Source of the DNA: Allorhodopirellula heiligendammensis | GTDB taxonomy: Bacteria; Planctomycetota; Planctomycetia; Pirellulales; Pirellulaceae | Reading direction: 5' to 3' | Length of the DNA: 64,000 nt | NCBI RefSeq assembly: GCF_007860105.1 | Contig: NZ_SJPU01000001.1 | Coordinates: 2,143,015-2,207,014 of the forward strand | Shown: piece by piece, positions 1 to 7,931 of the stretch | How the letters are laid out: each line of letters opens with the position of its first letter | Numbering within the stretch: the stretch's first letter is position 1 | The notes under the pieces: generated by a model | Databases searched by the model: none | What the model was told of the DNA's origin: nothing | The model's input: only the letters and a program-made list of their open reading frames with translations | Program-made: the position numbers and the translations under genes

Positions 1-93
1 TCAAGCGACTCGCGAATTGCGTCGAAGCTAGATTTTGCTTTCGAGATGACCGAACTTAAACCCTTGGAGAGCATGAAGACATGGCAGAAGTAG
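1..93 (+). CDS. Possible C-terminal end of an upstream phage-type gene (partial)
   Basis: One frame is open from the first base of the window to a TAG stop at 91-93. The readable tail ends ...LESMKTWQK. Its stop overlaps the start of the next gene by 13 bases, as is usual in compact phage gene clusters. The open stretch is only 30 codons, so this could be chance. No function can be assigned. Confidence 0.25.
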   Translation, partial: SSDSRIASKLDFAFEMTELKPLESMKTWQK

Positions 94-374
94 AAATAAC
101 TACGAAGAATGACGCAATGGCGATCCTGAAGGCAGCAAATGAGGACGCACCGAGAGAACGGCTGATCTTCTATGCCGACTGCTTTTGCGAGTACGCGGAA
201 GCGACAGAAAATATCGAACGAAATGGTGTCATTGTCGCGAATCCGCGAACAGGCGCTCCGATGCAGAACCCGTATCTGACTGTTCGAGAGCGCGCGATGG
301 CGAAGCTAAAGCCCATGATGAGACGCATAAATGGCGACGCGCTATGGGCTAAAATTGACGTGCTGACAGACTAA
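81..374 (+). CDS. Phage terminase small subunit-like protein (P27 family)
   Basis: This 97-residue protein resembles the P27 family of phage terminase small subunits, which bind phage DNA and present it to the large subunit for packaging. The recognisable part is in the C-terminal half: the segment NGVIVANPRTGAPMQNPYLT followed by VRERAMAKL matches the family pattern of a glycine/proline linker, the NPYL motif and an amphipathic helix. The length is near the lower end for the family. No terminase large subunit, portal or capsid gene follows, so this is either a remnant or the edge of a prophage whose rest lies left of the window. Start ATG at 81 is the only good one; the preceding bases are weakly purine-rich. 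Assignment is by motif recognition. Confidence 0.65.
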   Translation: MAEVEITTKNDAMAILKAANEDAPRERLIFYADCFCEYAEATENIERNGVIVANPRTGAPMQNPYLTVRERAMAKLKPMMRRINGDALWAKIDVLTD

Positions 375-643
375 GAACCATCCGGAGGCTGAGTAGATTG
401 CTTGGATGTGAAATCGGCGTTCATCGCCGATCTCTGACTTGTACCGTCAACTGCATTTCACAGTTAATGGCGACGGGACGGGGGTGTGCGATCCGCAAAT
501 CCGGGGTAGACTGGAACAGGAGAAAACGCGAAAGATCGATTTTCGTGTGGGCAACCATTCACCATCTTGAACGTCGTTCATAGCAGATTTTCCCCAATAT
601 TTGGATTGAAAATTGCAAGTTAGACCTACGAGAGCGAATCTCA
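375..643. other. Non-coding spacer in accessory region
   Basis: Between the terminase-like gene and the next gene no convincing coding region was seen. Short open frames on both strands have no recognisable composition or motif. The stretch is A+T-rich relative to the rest of the window. Confidence 0.4.
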
Positions 644-1417
644 ATGCCTGAATACAATAATGCCGCTGGATACTTACTGGACACGCTCGAGCGGCTCCTG
701 ACCAAAAATAGAAGAGACTTGAAACTTGCAGAGTTCGCTGAGCAGTTAGGCGTTTCGGCAGATTGGAGGTCGGTTCTAGTGGCTGTGCTGGATCTTGAAT
801 CCAATTTCAATGATATGCTAGCAGATGTGGAGCAACTGAAGGAGAACTCCGCGAAATACGATAATTTTAAGAGGAACTTTCCGGCAATTGAGAAAAGCGT
901 GAAATCATTTAGCTTGGATATTCCTACAGGACATGCGAGTTGGAATGTAAGCGATTCCAGTGTTGTCGCACTGAGATTTATTGCCGCCGATCTACCTCAG
1001 GAGCAAGCCGCTGAAAAAGATGACCTAGAACAAATTCGTACTCTTGTTTCAGAGCTGCAGACGCAAATCGAGCAAACTACGACTTTCTCAAAAAAAACTC
1101 GTGAGTGGTTGCTTGATCTTGTACGAACAATACGCGATTCAATCGACCGCTATGCGTGCCGCGGTAGCCGAGGAATGCGTGAACAGTGTGCATTACTAAT
1201 CGGCGAACTAATGCTGAATTACGGCCACGTCACGGAAACTGCGGAGAAGAACCCGAACCTATGGAGGAAGCTGACAAGTACGATTGATTTTATGGTAAAA
1301 GTTGCGTCGCTTGGTGAAAAGCTGAAGCCGGCGCTCGCGTTAGCCCAAAAAAGCCTTCCCTTGCTGGAGAGTATTGGGATGGCAAACCCGTTGGACCGTA
1401 CGCCAAACATAGAATAG
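644..1417 (+). CDS. Hypothetical predominantly helical protein in mobile-element region
   Basis: This 257-residue protein is not recognised. It has no signal peptide or membrane segment. The N-terminal 35 residues could form a small helical domain, a stretch around residues 125-150 has coiled-coil-like spacing (DDLEQIRTLVSELQTQIEQ), and the C-terminal third is amphipathic with repeated leucine and alanine. Base use is more A+T-rich than the housekeeping genes further right, consistent with acquisition. It sits between a phage terminase-like gene and the probable right end of a tRNA-integrated element, so it may be element cargo (for example host takeover or defence), but that is inference from location only. 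Confidence 0.6.
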   Translation: MPEYNNAAGYLLDTLERLLTKNRRDLKLAEFAEQLGVSADWRSVLVAVLDLESNFNDMLADVEQLKENSAKYDNFKRNFPAIEKSVKSFSLDIPTGHASWNVSDSSVVALRFIAADLPQEQAAEKDDLEQIRTLVSELQTQIEQTTTFSKKTREWLLDLVRTIRDSIDRYACRGSRGMREQCALLIGELMLNYGHVTETAEKNPNLWRKLTSTIDFMVKVASLGEKLKPALALAQKSLPLLESIGMANPLDRTPNIE

Positions 1418-1646
1418 TGTATGTCGTAAGGCCTTCAGTGGCGGACCCAAAATCAAATTAGAAAGAGCCGACGGAAAATGTCAAGAATTCATTCACGGAA
1501 ATCGTCGGCTGTCCGTGAAGCAAAATTGCCGAAGATCGTTTAGCTGAAATACGCGGTCGGACATGCGACGGAAAAAGTAAAGTCAATTTTAAGTGAACAA
1601 GCAATTCGAGCGAACGCCGTCGACATGCGTCCGCAATGCCATCTTT

Positions 1647-1877
1647 TCACGGTATCAACAAAACCTCTCGCTCTTCATCCCCATTGCGAATCAAAACCTG
1701 TCCTCCGTCTTTACTCTTGATAAGCAAGAGGTCGTAAACGGCAAGGGCACGCCGAATCACTTCAGTCACTGATTCAGCGTGCGTGTCGTCGCGGATCGCC
1801 TCAATCCGATCTCTTATATCTTTCGTCACCGCAAGATTAAGGCGGGTCATCTCGCGTTTGGTGGGTTGTCTTGACAT
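1647..1877 (-). CDS. Ribbon-helix-helix (CopG/Arc-like) DNA-binding protein
   Basis: This 76-residue protein has the pattern of a ribbon-helix-helix domain: a short basic N-terminus, a beta-strand TRLNLAVTKD, then two helices RDRIEAIRDD and SVTEVIRRALAVYDLL. Such proteins dimerise to bind operator DNA and are often antitoxins or plasmid/phage regulators. Residues 55-76 form a hydrophilic tail with GGQVLIRNGDEEREVLLI, common in small stand-alone members. No toxin gene is evident beside it: the gene before it on the same strand encodes a putative membrane protein and overlaps its start by 41 bases. The target operator is unknown. Confidence 0.65.
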   Translation of the reverse strand: MSRQPTKREMTRLNLAVTKDIRDRIEAIRDDTHAESVTEVIRRALAVYDLLLIKSKDGGQVLIRNGDEEREVLLIP

Positions 1878-2124
1878 TAGTATTGTTGACCACGATTGAA
1901 TGGATGAACGCCAGGATCATCACAGCGAACGATTGCGTGAACGCCATCCATCCATGCAGCTCAGACCACGGTGAAATCGCGAATGCGGACACTAGTCCAA
2001 ACATGATGGTCGTTACGTGGTACGGTGGAAGCCGACTCAAACCAAGTCCAATTCGGCCAGGGTCGTAGATTCCTTTTTCGAATCGCTCGAAATCTGGGCG
2101 TTCAACTTTCGGAGGTAGCGTCAT
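1837..2124 (-). CDS. Small putative membrane protein
   Basis: From the ATG at 2124 this reads 95 residues, starting MTLPPKVERPDF. An in-frame ATG at 2181 would add 19 residues of unpersuasive composition. Two hydrophobic segments (near residues 36-52 and 62-80, containing TTIMFGLVSAFAIS and FAVMILAFIHSIVV) suggest a two-pass membrane hairpin with a charged N-terminus. The end overlaps the start of the ribbon-helix-helix gene by 41 bases on the same strand, which would allow translational coupling but is also a reason for caution. No family was recognised. Confidence 0.4.
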   Translation of the reverse strand: MTLPPKVERPDFERFEKGIYDPGRIGLGLSRLPPYHVTTIMFGLVSAFAISPWSELHGWMAFTQSFAVMILAFIHSIVVNNTNVKTTHQTRDDPP

Positions 2125-2329
2125 CTGCGGGTGCCTTTCCAGGGCGCCAGCAGATAAAACGCAACGCTGGCGAGAGTCCACAAGTCATGGACAGCTCCTG
2201 TGTTGCGTTCTATCTCTTAACTTTGCTTCGTCTCTCAACGCCGCGCAAAAGTGGAAATAGAACAGATGGTACGGACTGGAAATCCACTCGACGCAAGAGA
2301 CGTGGCAGCGAGATGAGTGGGTAAAGTAG

Positions 2330-2353
2330 CTCGCAAAGTTCTGGCTTTGCGAG
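2330..2353. repeat. Perfect 9-bp stem inverted repeat
   Basis: CTCGCAAAG (2330-2338) and CTTTGCGAG (2345-2353) form a perfect 9-bp stem with a six-base loop. It is followed by GGTAATTTT, a poor T-tract, so it could be a weak terminator or an extragenic palindrome. It lies between the accessory genes and the tRNA fragment. Confidence 0.5.
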
Positions 2354-2466
2354 GGTAATTTTGAGCAATGACCATGTGTATTGTAGGTGTATTGCTCCGC
2401 CTGTCAAGCGCCTCTACCCAGTTGACCTGGGTTGCTATGCCATCGTGTTTCAAAATCGAGAAAAGA

Positions 2467-2512
2467 GGACTGTCGATCCGGAGGTTGCGGGTTCGAGTCC
2501 CGTCCGCGTCGC
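2467..2512 (+). tRNA. 3' tRNA fragment, probable attachment site (att) of an integrated element
   Basis: A complete T-arm is present: stem 2487-2491, loop TTCGAGT at 2492-2498 and stem 2499-2503. It is followed by a 7-base acceptor strand CCGCGTC (2504-2510) and a discriminator G. Upstream, an anticodon-loop-like CTGTCGA is recognisable; read as a 7-base loop it would give a GTC (Asp) anticodon, but this is uncertain. The matching 5' acceptor strand (GACGCGG) and D-arm are absent upstream. A 3' half alone, followed by an intact terminator, is the product expected when an element integrates into a tRNA gene and leaves a copy of the 3' end at its far boundary. The element should therefore lie to the left. 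Confidence 0.7.
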
Positions 2513-2520
2513 TTTCTTTA

Positions 2521-2560
2521 ACCCTGATGTAACCTTTGCGTTACTTCGGGGTTTTTTTAT
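2521..2560 (+). terminator. Rho-independent terminator after tRNA fragment
   Basis: ACCCTGATGTAAC pairs with GTTACTTCGGGGT, giving a 5-bp inner stem (GTAAC/GTTAC) and a 4-bp outer stem separated by a small internal loop, followed by a run of seven T. It immediately follows the tRNA fragment and probably served the original full tRNA gene. Confidence 0.75.
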
Positions 2561-3155
2561 GCACCTGGGTGACTGGGAATGCTCAGCACTGCGTTGCTGG
2601 GTAACAATTGCCCCCAGTCGCTATCCCAAGTGGATTGTCCAGCGAATTGCGCATGCCAGAGACCCGCGACGGTGTCCTCCTACCGCGAAGCGGTTTCAGA
2701 TCGTAGGTGGAGGTCGATGCGTTGCAGCGCAACTCCGGAACAAAGATCGTCCCGCCGAGCCAGGTTCGCAGGACCGTGCGAGGTTCGCCTCGGGTGTGGT
2801 CGGCGACGAAGTGGCTTAGCGAGTGGATGGAGGCATCGGCGAGCATACACGTTGCATTTTTCTAAGGTCTTCCCACCACGCAGTAAGAACCCAAAAATCC
2901 TTTTGCCTGATCGACCAACTGACATGCCCCGACGAAGTGTGAAGTCAAAAACGAATCGTGCGGTCCGCCAATTGAATCGCTCGCGGTGAAATCCACGAGA
3001 GCCACTGTTTTCGGTACTGGACGCCTTTCCGGAACTCGGTCAGCTTTTCGAAACTTTGGGATGGGTGGCACGTTGTGGGCGGCTAGACACTATGCTGGAG
3101 GCCGCAGAACGCTGCCGCTTTTAACTTTTTCCGAAGCGTTGAAAGATTGAATGAC
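2561..3155. other. Intergenic region without recognisable gene
   Basis: About 590 bases between the tRNA terminator and the DUF1080 gene. Several overlapping open frames exist on both strands, but none has a recognisable motif, sensible amino-acid composition or credible start. It probably includes the promoter of the downstream gene; none could be identified with confidence. Confidence 0.4.
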
Positions 3156-3800
3156 ATGCTTAGAACTCTTGCATCCGTGCTGTTACTGCTGACAGGCGTC
3201 ATCACGCTCACAGCCGCTGACAGCGACGACTTTGTCGAACTGTTCAACGGAGAGAATTTGCAGGGCTGGACGCAGCGCAACGGCACGGCGACCTACCGCG
3301 TAGAAGGCGATGAGATCGTTGGTAAAACCGCAGAGGGCAGCCCCAACTCATTCTTGTGTACCGACAAACAGTACGGTGATTTTGAAATGACGTTTGATGT
3401 GAAGCTCGACCCGGGCCTGAATTCAGGCGTGCAAATACGCTCTCAAACCGCTGGCGACGATCCCATGGGGCGTGTCAACGGGCCTCAGGTGGAAATCTCT
3501 TATGACAAGATGGCTGGATACGTTTATGGCGAAGCCGCTGGGGGATGGATGACCGCTGATGCCGATCGCGAGCCAACCGATCTGTTCAAGCAGGGGCAAT
3601 GGAATTCGTACCGCGTGGTAGCGAATGGTGACAGGATTCAGACTTGGATCAACGGCACGCAAGTTTCCGACCTATCGCATCCGGAGCGTTTCGCCTCCCA
3701 CCCCAAGGGCTTCATCGGCCTACAAGTCCACGGCATCAAGCAGGGAACGGGCCCCTTTGAAGTTCGGTGGCGTAACTTGAAGCTGCGTGAGCTTCCATAG
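3156..3800 (+). CDS. Secreted DUF1080 (3-keto-disaccharide hydrolase fold) protein
   Basis: This protein has the concanavalin-like jelly-roll fold of DUF1080, a family named 3-keto-disaccharide hydrolase and abundant in Planctomycetota. Visible signatures are the N-terminal FVELFNGENLQGW, the central YGDFEMTFDVKLDPGLNSGV and the C-terminal FIGLQVHG and FEVRWRNLKL. Residues 1-20 (MLRTLASVLLLLTG...) form a signal peptide ending near TAAD, so it is exported. I chose the ATG at 3156; an in-frame TTG at 3147 would add MND. The next gene, 39 bases on, encodes a secreted SGNH hydrolase on the same strand, suggesting a small carbohydrate-degradation operon. The substrate cannot be read from the sequence. 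Confidence 0.85.
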   Translation: MLRTLASVLLLLTGVITLTAADSDDFVELFNGENLQGWTQRNGTATYRVEGDEIVGKTAEGSPNSFLCTDKQYGDFEMTFDVKLDPGLNSGVQIRSQTAGDDPMGRVNGPQVEISYDKMAGYVYGEAAGGWMTADADREPTDLFKQGQWNSYRVVANGDRIQTWINGTQVSDLSHPERFASHPKGFIGLQVHGIKQGTGPFEVRWRNLKLRELP

Positions 3801-3839
3801 CGTTTCGCAACCACCATCCTCTGACTTGGAATCACGTCC

Positions 3840-5129
3840 TTGAAAACCTGTCTCATTGCATTGCTCGCACTCGTTGCGCTACCTCTGGTCAATGCAGAAT
3901 CACCAACTTTCGCGCCCGTCTCAGCCGAGCTCATTCGCCCGCGCGACGGGTTGGGCAACGTGTTGCAAAAACTAGGTGAGGGCAGGCATGTTCGCATCGC
4001 CTATCTCGGCGGATCCATCACGGCGGCGAATGGATGGCGAGTAAAATCGCGCGAGTGGTTCAGCCATGAGTTTCCAAACGCCGATGTCGCGGAGATTCAT
4101 GCTGCGATTGGCGGCACAGGTAGCGATCTCGGGGTTTTCCGTGTCCAACGCGATGCATTGCAGTACAAACCTGATTTGCTATTCGTGGAGTTTGCCGTCA
4201 ACGATGGCGGCGTCCAGCCTGCTCAGATCTGGAGAGCGATGGAGGGGATCGTGCGACAGACGTGGGCCGCCGATAGCCGTACCGATATCTGTTTCGTGTA
4301 TACGTTCCGGGTTGGTTATCAAGATGACCTGCAAAAGGGAGTCAATCCACGTGCCGCTTCCGCTATGGAGATGCTGGCGGATCACTACGGTATACCGTCG
4401 ATCAATTTCGCAAAGGAAATTGTGGCGATGGAAACTGATGGAGATCTGATCTTTCAATCGGCAGAACCGACGGATGCCAACGTCATTCGGTTTTCTTCGG
4501 ACGGAGTCCACCCGCTCGATGAAGGTCATCAAATCTACGCGGAGCTGGTTGCTGAAGGTGTGCGGGAAATCGCCCAGTCGTCCAGCCCCATCGATCATCG
4601 CTCGAAGTTGGTGAACGCCTTCGTCGAAGATCATTGGGACGCCGCTACGATGATACCGATTACCTCCGGCATGCTGTCGCCGGAATGGCAAGCGCTGTCG
4701 TCGGAGAACACGCTAGCGAAGAAGTTCGGCAATCGCTTGGGCACGATCTGGGAAGCCACCGAGCCCGGTAGCAAGCTAACGTTTGAATTCCGAGGATCCA
4801 CGGCAAAACTTTACGACCTGGTGGGGCCCGATGGTGGCCAGGTAATCATCACTGTTGACGGAAAGCGGAGAGAGTCACCTGTACCAAGGTTCGATCATTA
4901 CTGCACCTATCATCGGATCGCGACTTTGACCGTCGCAAGCGGTCTCAGCCCCGACGACATTCACACCGTGACGGTCGAGGTGGATTCGGAACAGCCCGAT
5001 CGCCAGATCATCGCCTCTCGGTTGCAGGATCCGGAAACGGAGCTGCGGGCGGCGAAGTATCAGGGCACCAAATTTCGAGTTGGCCAAATTATGGTGCTGA
5101 CTCGAGATCAACCCGACAGCGACGATTGA
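3840..5129 (+). CDS. Secreted SGNH/GDSL-type esterase
   Basis: A 429-residue SGNH hydrolase with the four family blocks: block I YLGGSIT with the nucleophile Ser59, a glycine in IGGTGSDLG near 91-98, Asn121 in EFAVND, and the Asp221/His224 pair in DGVHP. These enzymes are esterases, often deacetylating polysaccharides. Residues 1-19 are a signal peptide ending at VNAE. The catalytic domain ends near residue 250; residues 260-429 form a second, beta-rich domain, possibly carbohydrate-binding or jelly-roll ([20 protein letters not shown]). The only start in front of the signal peptide is TTG at 3840. It lies 39 bases after a DUF1080 gene. Its substrate is unknown; sugar acetyl esters are a reasonable guess. 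Confidence 0.85.
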   Translation: MKTCLIALLALVALPLVNAESPTFAPVSAELIRPRDGLGNVLQKLGEGRHVRIAYLGGSITAANGWRVKSREWFSHEFPNADVAEIHAAIGGTGSDLGVFRVQRDALQYKPDLLFVEFAVNDGGVQPAQIWRAMEGIVRQTWAADSRTDICFVYTFRVGYQDDLQKGVNPRAASAMEMLADHYGIPSINFAKEIVAMETDGDLIFQSAEPTDANVIRFSSDGVHPLDEGHQIYAELVAEGVREIAQSSSPIDHRSKLVNAFVEDHWDAATMIPITSGMLSPEWQALSSENTLAKKFGNRLGTIWEATEPGSKLTFEFRGSTAKLYDLVGPDGGQVIITVDGKRRESPVPRFDHYCTYHRIATLTVASGLSPDDIHTVTVEVDSEQPDRQIIASRLQDPETELRAAKYQGTKFRVGQIMVLTRDQPDSDD

Positions 5130-5355
5130 AAGTGCTCGCGATGGTTGCGTGAGCGATCGCCGGAGCAACCTCCAGGTGCGCCGCGCCTGCGAACCCAAGT
5201 CATATCTAAGTGATTGGTACCTCCGCGGTTTGTCAGTGTTCGATGGAACGCCCGAGGGGGAATCACGGGGTAGACGCGGACGCATGATGCTCGAAACGAC
5301 AGATACGTGATTGTCGTCGAGCTACCTGGTTTGGCGAGTGAACAGCAACGAGAGT

Positions 5356-5742
5356 CTAATCGTTACTCAATTCGCCTGGCACGGCAGTAGGTTGTGGAAG
5401 CTCGGGGAGGTCCAGCAGCGGTCGTATTTCGACGGTGCCCTTCTTCGCCGGCGGCAACCGTGCGGCGATCGCGATCGCTTCGTCGAGGTCGTCGACGTCG
5501 ATGATGTAGTAGCCACCGAGTTGCTCGGTGGTCTCAGCGAAGGGGCCGTCGGTGATTTGACGTCGACCCTCACGAACCTGGACGCTGGTGGCGGTATCGA
5601 TTGAATGCAGCGGTGATGCTGCGATCCATTTGCCTTGAGCTTCGAGTTCCTGACAGATTCCCATCGACTCGATCATGCAGGCTTCCCGTTCGCTCTCGGT
5701 CCAGGATTTTTCGGCCCCGTATATTAGTAGCATGTATTTCAT
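5356..5742 (-). CDS. YCII-related (DGPF domain) protein
   Basis: This 128-residue protein shows the DGPF/YCII ferredoxin-like fold: MKYMLLIYGAEKSW at the start, the signature ITDGPFAETTEQLGGYYIID near residues 63-82, and a final strand GTVEIRPL. YCII-like proteins have an unclear function; a conserved acid/histidine pocket suggests ligand binding or catalysis. DGPF genes are the hallmark neighbours of ECF42 sigma factors, and an ECF42 gene lies about 7.3 kb to the right. The gene lies 3 bases downstream of a VOC-family gene on the same strand, so the two are probably co-transcribed. Confidence 0.85.
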   Translation of the reverse strand: MKYMLLIYGAEKSWTESEREACMIESMGICQELEAQGKWIAASPLHSIDTATSVQVREGRRQITDGPFAETTEQLGGYYIIDVDDLDEAIAIAARLPPAKKGTVEIRPLLDLPELPQPTAVPGELSND

Positions 5743-5745
5743 GAT

Positions 5746-6147
5746 CTAGGTCCCTTCGGGGCATGGTACGCCATTGCTCGAGTGCAATCCGAAAACGTTG
5801 CCTTCCGTGTCGACCCCAAGTGCGATGAAGCCATACTGCCCGATGGGCGTCTTTGGCATGTGAACTTTTCCACCGGCAGCTTCGATCCTCGACGCTTCAA
5901 CGCCGCAGTCTTTCGTGTTGAAATACACGATCGTGCTTCCGCCGCCGCACTTGATGCCGTCCATTCGGCACAACGCACCAGAGGCTCCCGGTGATTCCAT
6001 TGACATGGGAAACGCCATCATTTCCAGGCTTTCCACGGGCGAGTCTAGCTTCTCAAGCTTGGTGTCTAGCACGGTTTCATAGAATTTAGTGGCACGCTCC
6101 AAGTCGTCCACATAAATTTCGAACCAGCAAACGGGATTGGGTTGCAT
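5746..6147 (-). CDS. VOC family (glyoxalase/bleomycin-resistance fold) protein
   Basis: A 133-residue single-domain VOC protein: the N-terminal VCWFEIYVDDLERATKFYETV and the C-terminal GQYGFIALGVDTEGNVFGLHS are the two paired beta-alpha-beta modules. Metal ligands would come from the E/H positions of these modules; E10 and the late H are candidates. Members include glyoxalases, dioxygenases and drug-binding proteins. The specific reaction cannot be read. It is the first gene of a two-gene unit with the DGPF protein 3 bases downstream; this pairing is common near ECF sigma factors of group 42. Confidence 0.85.
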   Translation of the reverse strand: MQPNPVCWFEIYVDDLERATKFYETVLDTKLEKLDSPVESLEMMAFPMSMESPGASGALCRMDGIKCGGGSTIVYFNTKDCGVEASRIEAAGGKVHMPKTPIGQYGFIALGVDTEGNVFGLHSSNGVPCPEGT

Positions 6148-6457
6148 CGTGTACTCTCCAGTTAGGAAATGTTCTCGGTGTTTTCACTGTGTAGTCGGTT
6201 CATCGATGGCGGAATCGACTGTTGACAGAAAATAATATGCAAGATTTGCCTCGGTCGCGGTTTCGGAAGACTCAGATGCTCCCGCAGGGTCCCCACGCGA
6301 GCCCCTGGCTTGGTAAGCTTCAGGCCTGTCCCCAGAGCGGGAAGTCCCCAGAGCGGGAATTTGGCCTCGGGCTTGACCGTGCCGCTATGGAACAGGTACC
6401 AAGTTGCCTGAACTCTCAATTTCCCCAAACTTCCTTTTGCACAAAGGTCTGTGACTC
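6148..6457. other. Intergenic region with a 16-bp tandem duplication
   Basis: This 310-base gap separates divergent genes. It contains a perfect tandem duplication of GTCCCCAGAGCGGGAA at 6328-6343 and 6344-6359. No gene was recognised. Promoters for both flanking genes are expected here, but no clear -35/-10 pair was found. Confidence 0.4.
6328..6359. repeat. Tandem duplication of a 16-bp unit
   Basis: GTCCCCAGAGCGGGAA occurs twice head to tail, without a mismatch. Each copy holds a partial inverted repeat (CCC...GGG), so the pair could also act as a binding site or short hairpins upstream of the secreted protein gene at 6458. Confidence 0.7.
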
Positions 6458-6787
6458 ATGTTTCGATCCGTATTGATGGCCCTGGTGGTCTCGTTGGTAT
6501 CGCTTAGCTCCGCCGATTGCCAGACGGCATCTGCCTCAGAAGTTGTTTCCTACCGCTGTGAGAAATGGACGAGTCGGCACGAGCACGACAAAAAGCAGGC
6601 TGAGCAGATTGCCGAGACGCTCAAGAAGCTTAAATGTGAGGTCGAGCTGCATAGTCATGGCAACCACACCGACGTCAAATATCGCTGCCCCAAGTGGCTC
6701 AGCCACAAAACCAAGACCCACGAAGACGCCCACAAGTTGGAGGCATGGTTGAAAGCTCTCAAGTTCGAGACTAAACACGAGCACTAA
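6458..6787 (+). CDS. Small secreted protein with an internal duplication
   Basis: This 109-residue protein has a signal peptide (residues 1-27, MFRSVLMALVVSLVSLSSAD... to ASA). The mature part consists of two copies of a ~35-residue module: VSYRCEKWTSRHEHDKKQAE... and VKYRCPKWLSHKTKTHEDAH.... Each begins Y-R-C-x-K-W, continues with a His/Lys-rich helix, then L-K-x-L-K and a strand. The histidines and single cysteines could bind metal or form a disulfide. I do not recognise the family; similar small secreted planctomycete proteins exist without function. It stands alone, with about 200 bases before the next gene. Confidence 0.75.
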   Translation: MFRSVLMALVVSLVSLSSADCQTASASEVVSYRCEKWTSRHEHDKKQAEQIAETLKKLKCEVELHSHGNHTDVKYRCPKWLSHKTKTHEDAHKLEAWLKALKFETKHEH

Positions 6788-6993
6788 CCAGCGGCAAGGA
6801 TGGAGTGAGTTTTTGTGCTCGCTTGATCCGTATCCGTATCGACGATGCGTTTTCAGTGCAAGCGAATCGACAGCGTTCACCGTTTGCTCGGCTGACACAA
6901 ATCCGATTGACTCGCGGTTAACCGTGTCATGCGAGAGTCATTTCTGTGTTGCCTCTCGTCACTTGAATTTCTCCCATCCCCAATATATTTGCC

Positions 6994-7809
6994 ATGTCCA
7001 AATCAGCCATCACAGTGAGTCTAGTCCAGGAGGCTCGCGGCGGGCCATTCGTTTTTTGGGATGGATTGTCGGATGCTTTCTCTCGGGCGGCCGCCCTGGG
7101 CTTCGATGCCATCGAAATTTTTGCGCCAGGCCCGGACGCGGTCGATCGGGGCGAACTGCAGCAGCTCGTCGACAGCACGGGCCTGGGTGTGGCGGCCGTG
7201 GGGACAGGCGCCGGGATGGTCAAACATGGCCTGAGCCTGACGGATCCTGATCCGGGCCGACGGATAGCAGCACGAGAGTTCATTGAGTCCATGATTGACT
7301 TTGGCGGTCAGTTCTCAGCTCCAGCGATTATCGGCTCGATGCAGGGTCGCTATGGTGGGGAAATCAGTCATGAGCAAGCACTTGATTATCTTGCCGAATC
7401 GGTCGAGATCCTCGCGAGCCGCGCCGCCTCGTACAATGTGCCGCTAATCTATGAGCCGCTCAATCGCTACGAGACGAATTTGATCAACACGGTCAGCGAT
7501 GGTGTGGCGTTCCTGGGGAGGCTCGCGACAGACAACGTGAAACTGCTCGCGGATCTGTTTCATATGAATATCGAAGAGGCCAACATTGCCGAAGCGATCG
7601 TGGCGGGTGCCCAGCATATTGGGCACGTGCATCTAGTGGATTCCAATCGCCGCGCCGCTGGATTGGGCCACATGGATTATTCGCCAATCGCCTCGGCGCT
7701 GCGGGCGATCGACTACGATGGGTATCTGTGCGCCGAAGCGTTTCCGTTGCCCGATTCGCAAACATCGGCCGAGAAGACAATTGAAACAGTGCAACAATTC
7801 TTCTCATAG
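6994..7809 (+). CDS. Sugar phosphate isomerase/epimerase-like TIM-barrel protein
   Basis: A 271-residue xylose-isomerase-like TIM barrel (AP endonuclease 2 family). Recognisable elements are FDAIEIF near residues 38-44, the metal-ligand strand VPLIYEPLNRYETNLI with a conserved Glu near 153, LLADLFHMNIEEANI with Asp and His ligands, HIGHVHLVDSNRRAAGLGHMDY, and the final strand YLCAEAFP. The pattern is close to ketohexose 3-epimerases and hydroxypyruvate isomerases, which use a Glu/Asp/His/Glu metal site. The substrate is not predictable. No signal peptide is present, so the enzyme is cytosolic. It is on the same strand as, but more than 100 bases from, its neighbours. Confidence 0.85.
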   Translation: MSKSAITVSLVQEARGGPFVFWDGLSDAFSRAAALGFDAIEIFAPGPDAVDRGELQQLVDSTGLGVAAVGTGAGMVKHGLSLTDPDPGRRIAAREFIESMIDFGGQFSAPAIIGSMQGRYGGEISHEQALDYLAESVEILASRAASYNVPLIYEPLNRYETNLINTVSDGVAFLGRLATDNVKLLADLFHMNIEEANIAEAIVAGAQHIGHVHLVDSNRRAAGLGHMDYSPIASALRAIDYDGYLCAEAFPLPDSQTSAEKTIETVQQFFS

Positions 7810-7931
7810 CGGCTGTTCTCAATTTGAAAATGGGGGACTGGCTGCCGGCCTGTCCTGATGAACTATCGATACCCCGTAGGACGTCGGTGATCGCCGTGCT
7901 GCTTTCGGCTCGGTGAGCCGAGCGACAATCC

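Noticed and set aside
2467-2512. Complete tRNA gene
   Set aside because: No 5' acceptor strand complementary to CCGCGTC and no D-arm precede it; only the 3' half is present.
2561-3071. Several short open frames between the tRNA terminator and the DUF1080 gene
   Set aside because: They overlap on both strands, differ in composition from true genes and have no motif or start context.
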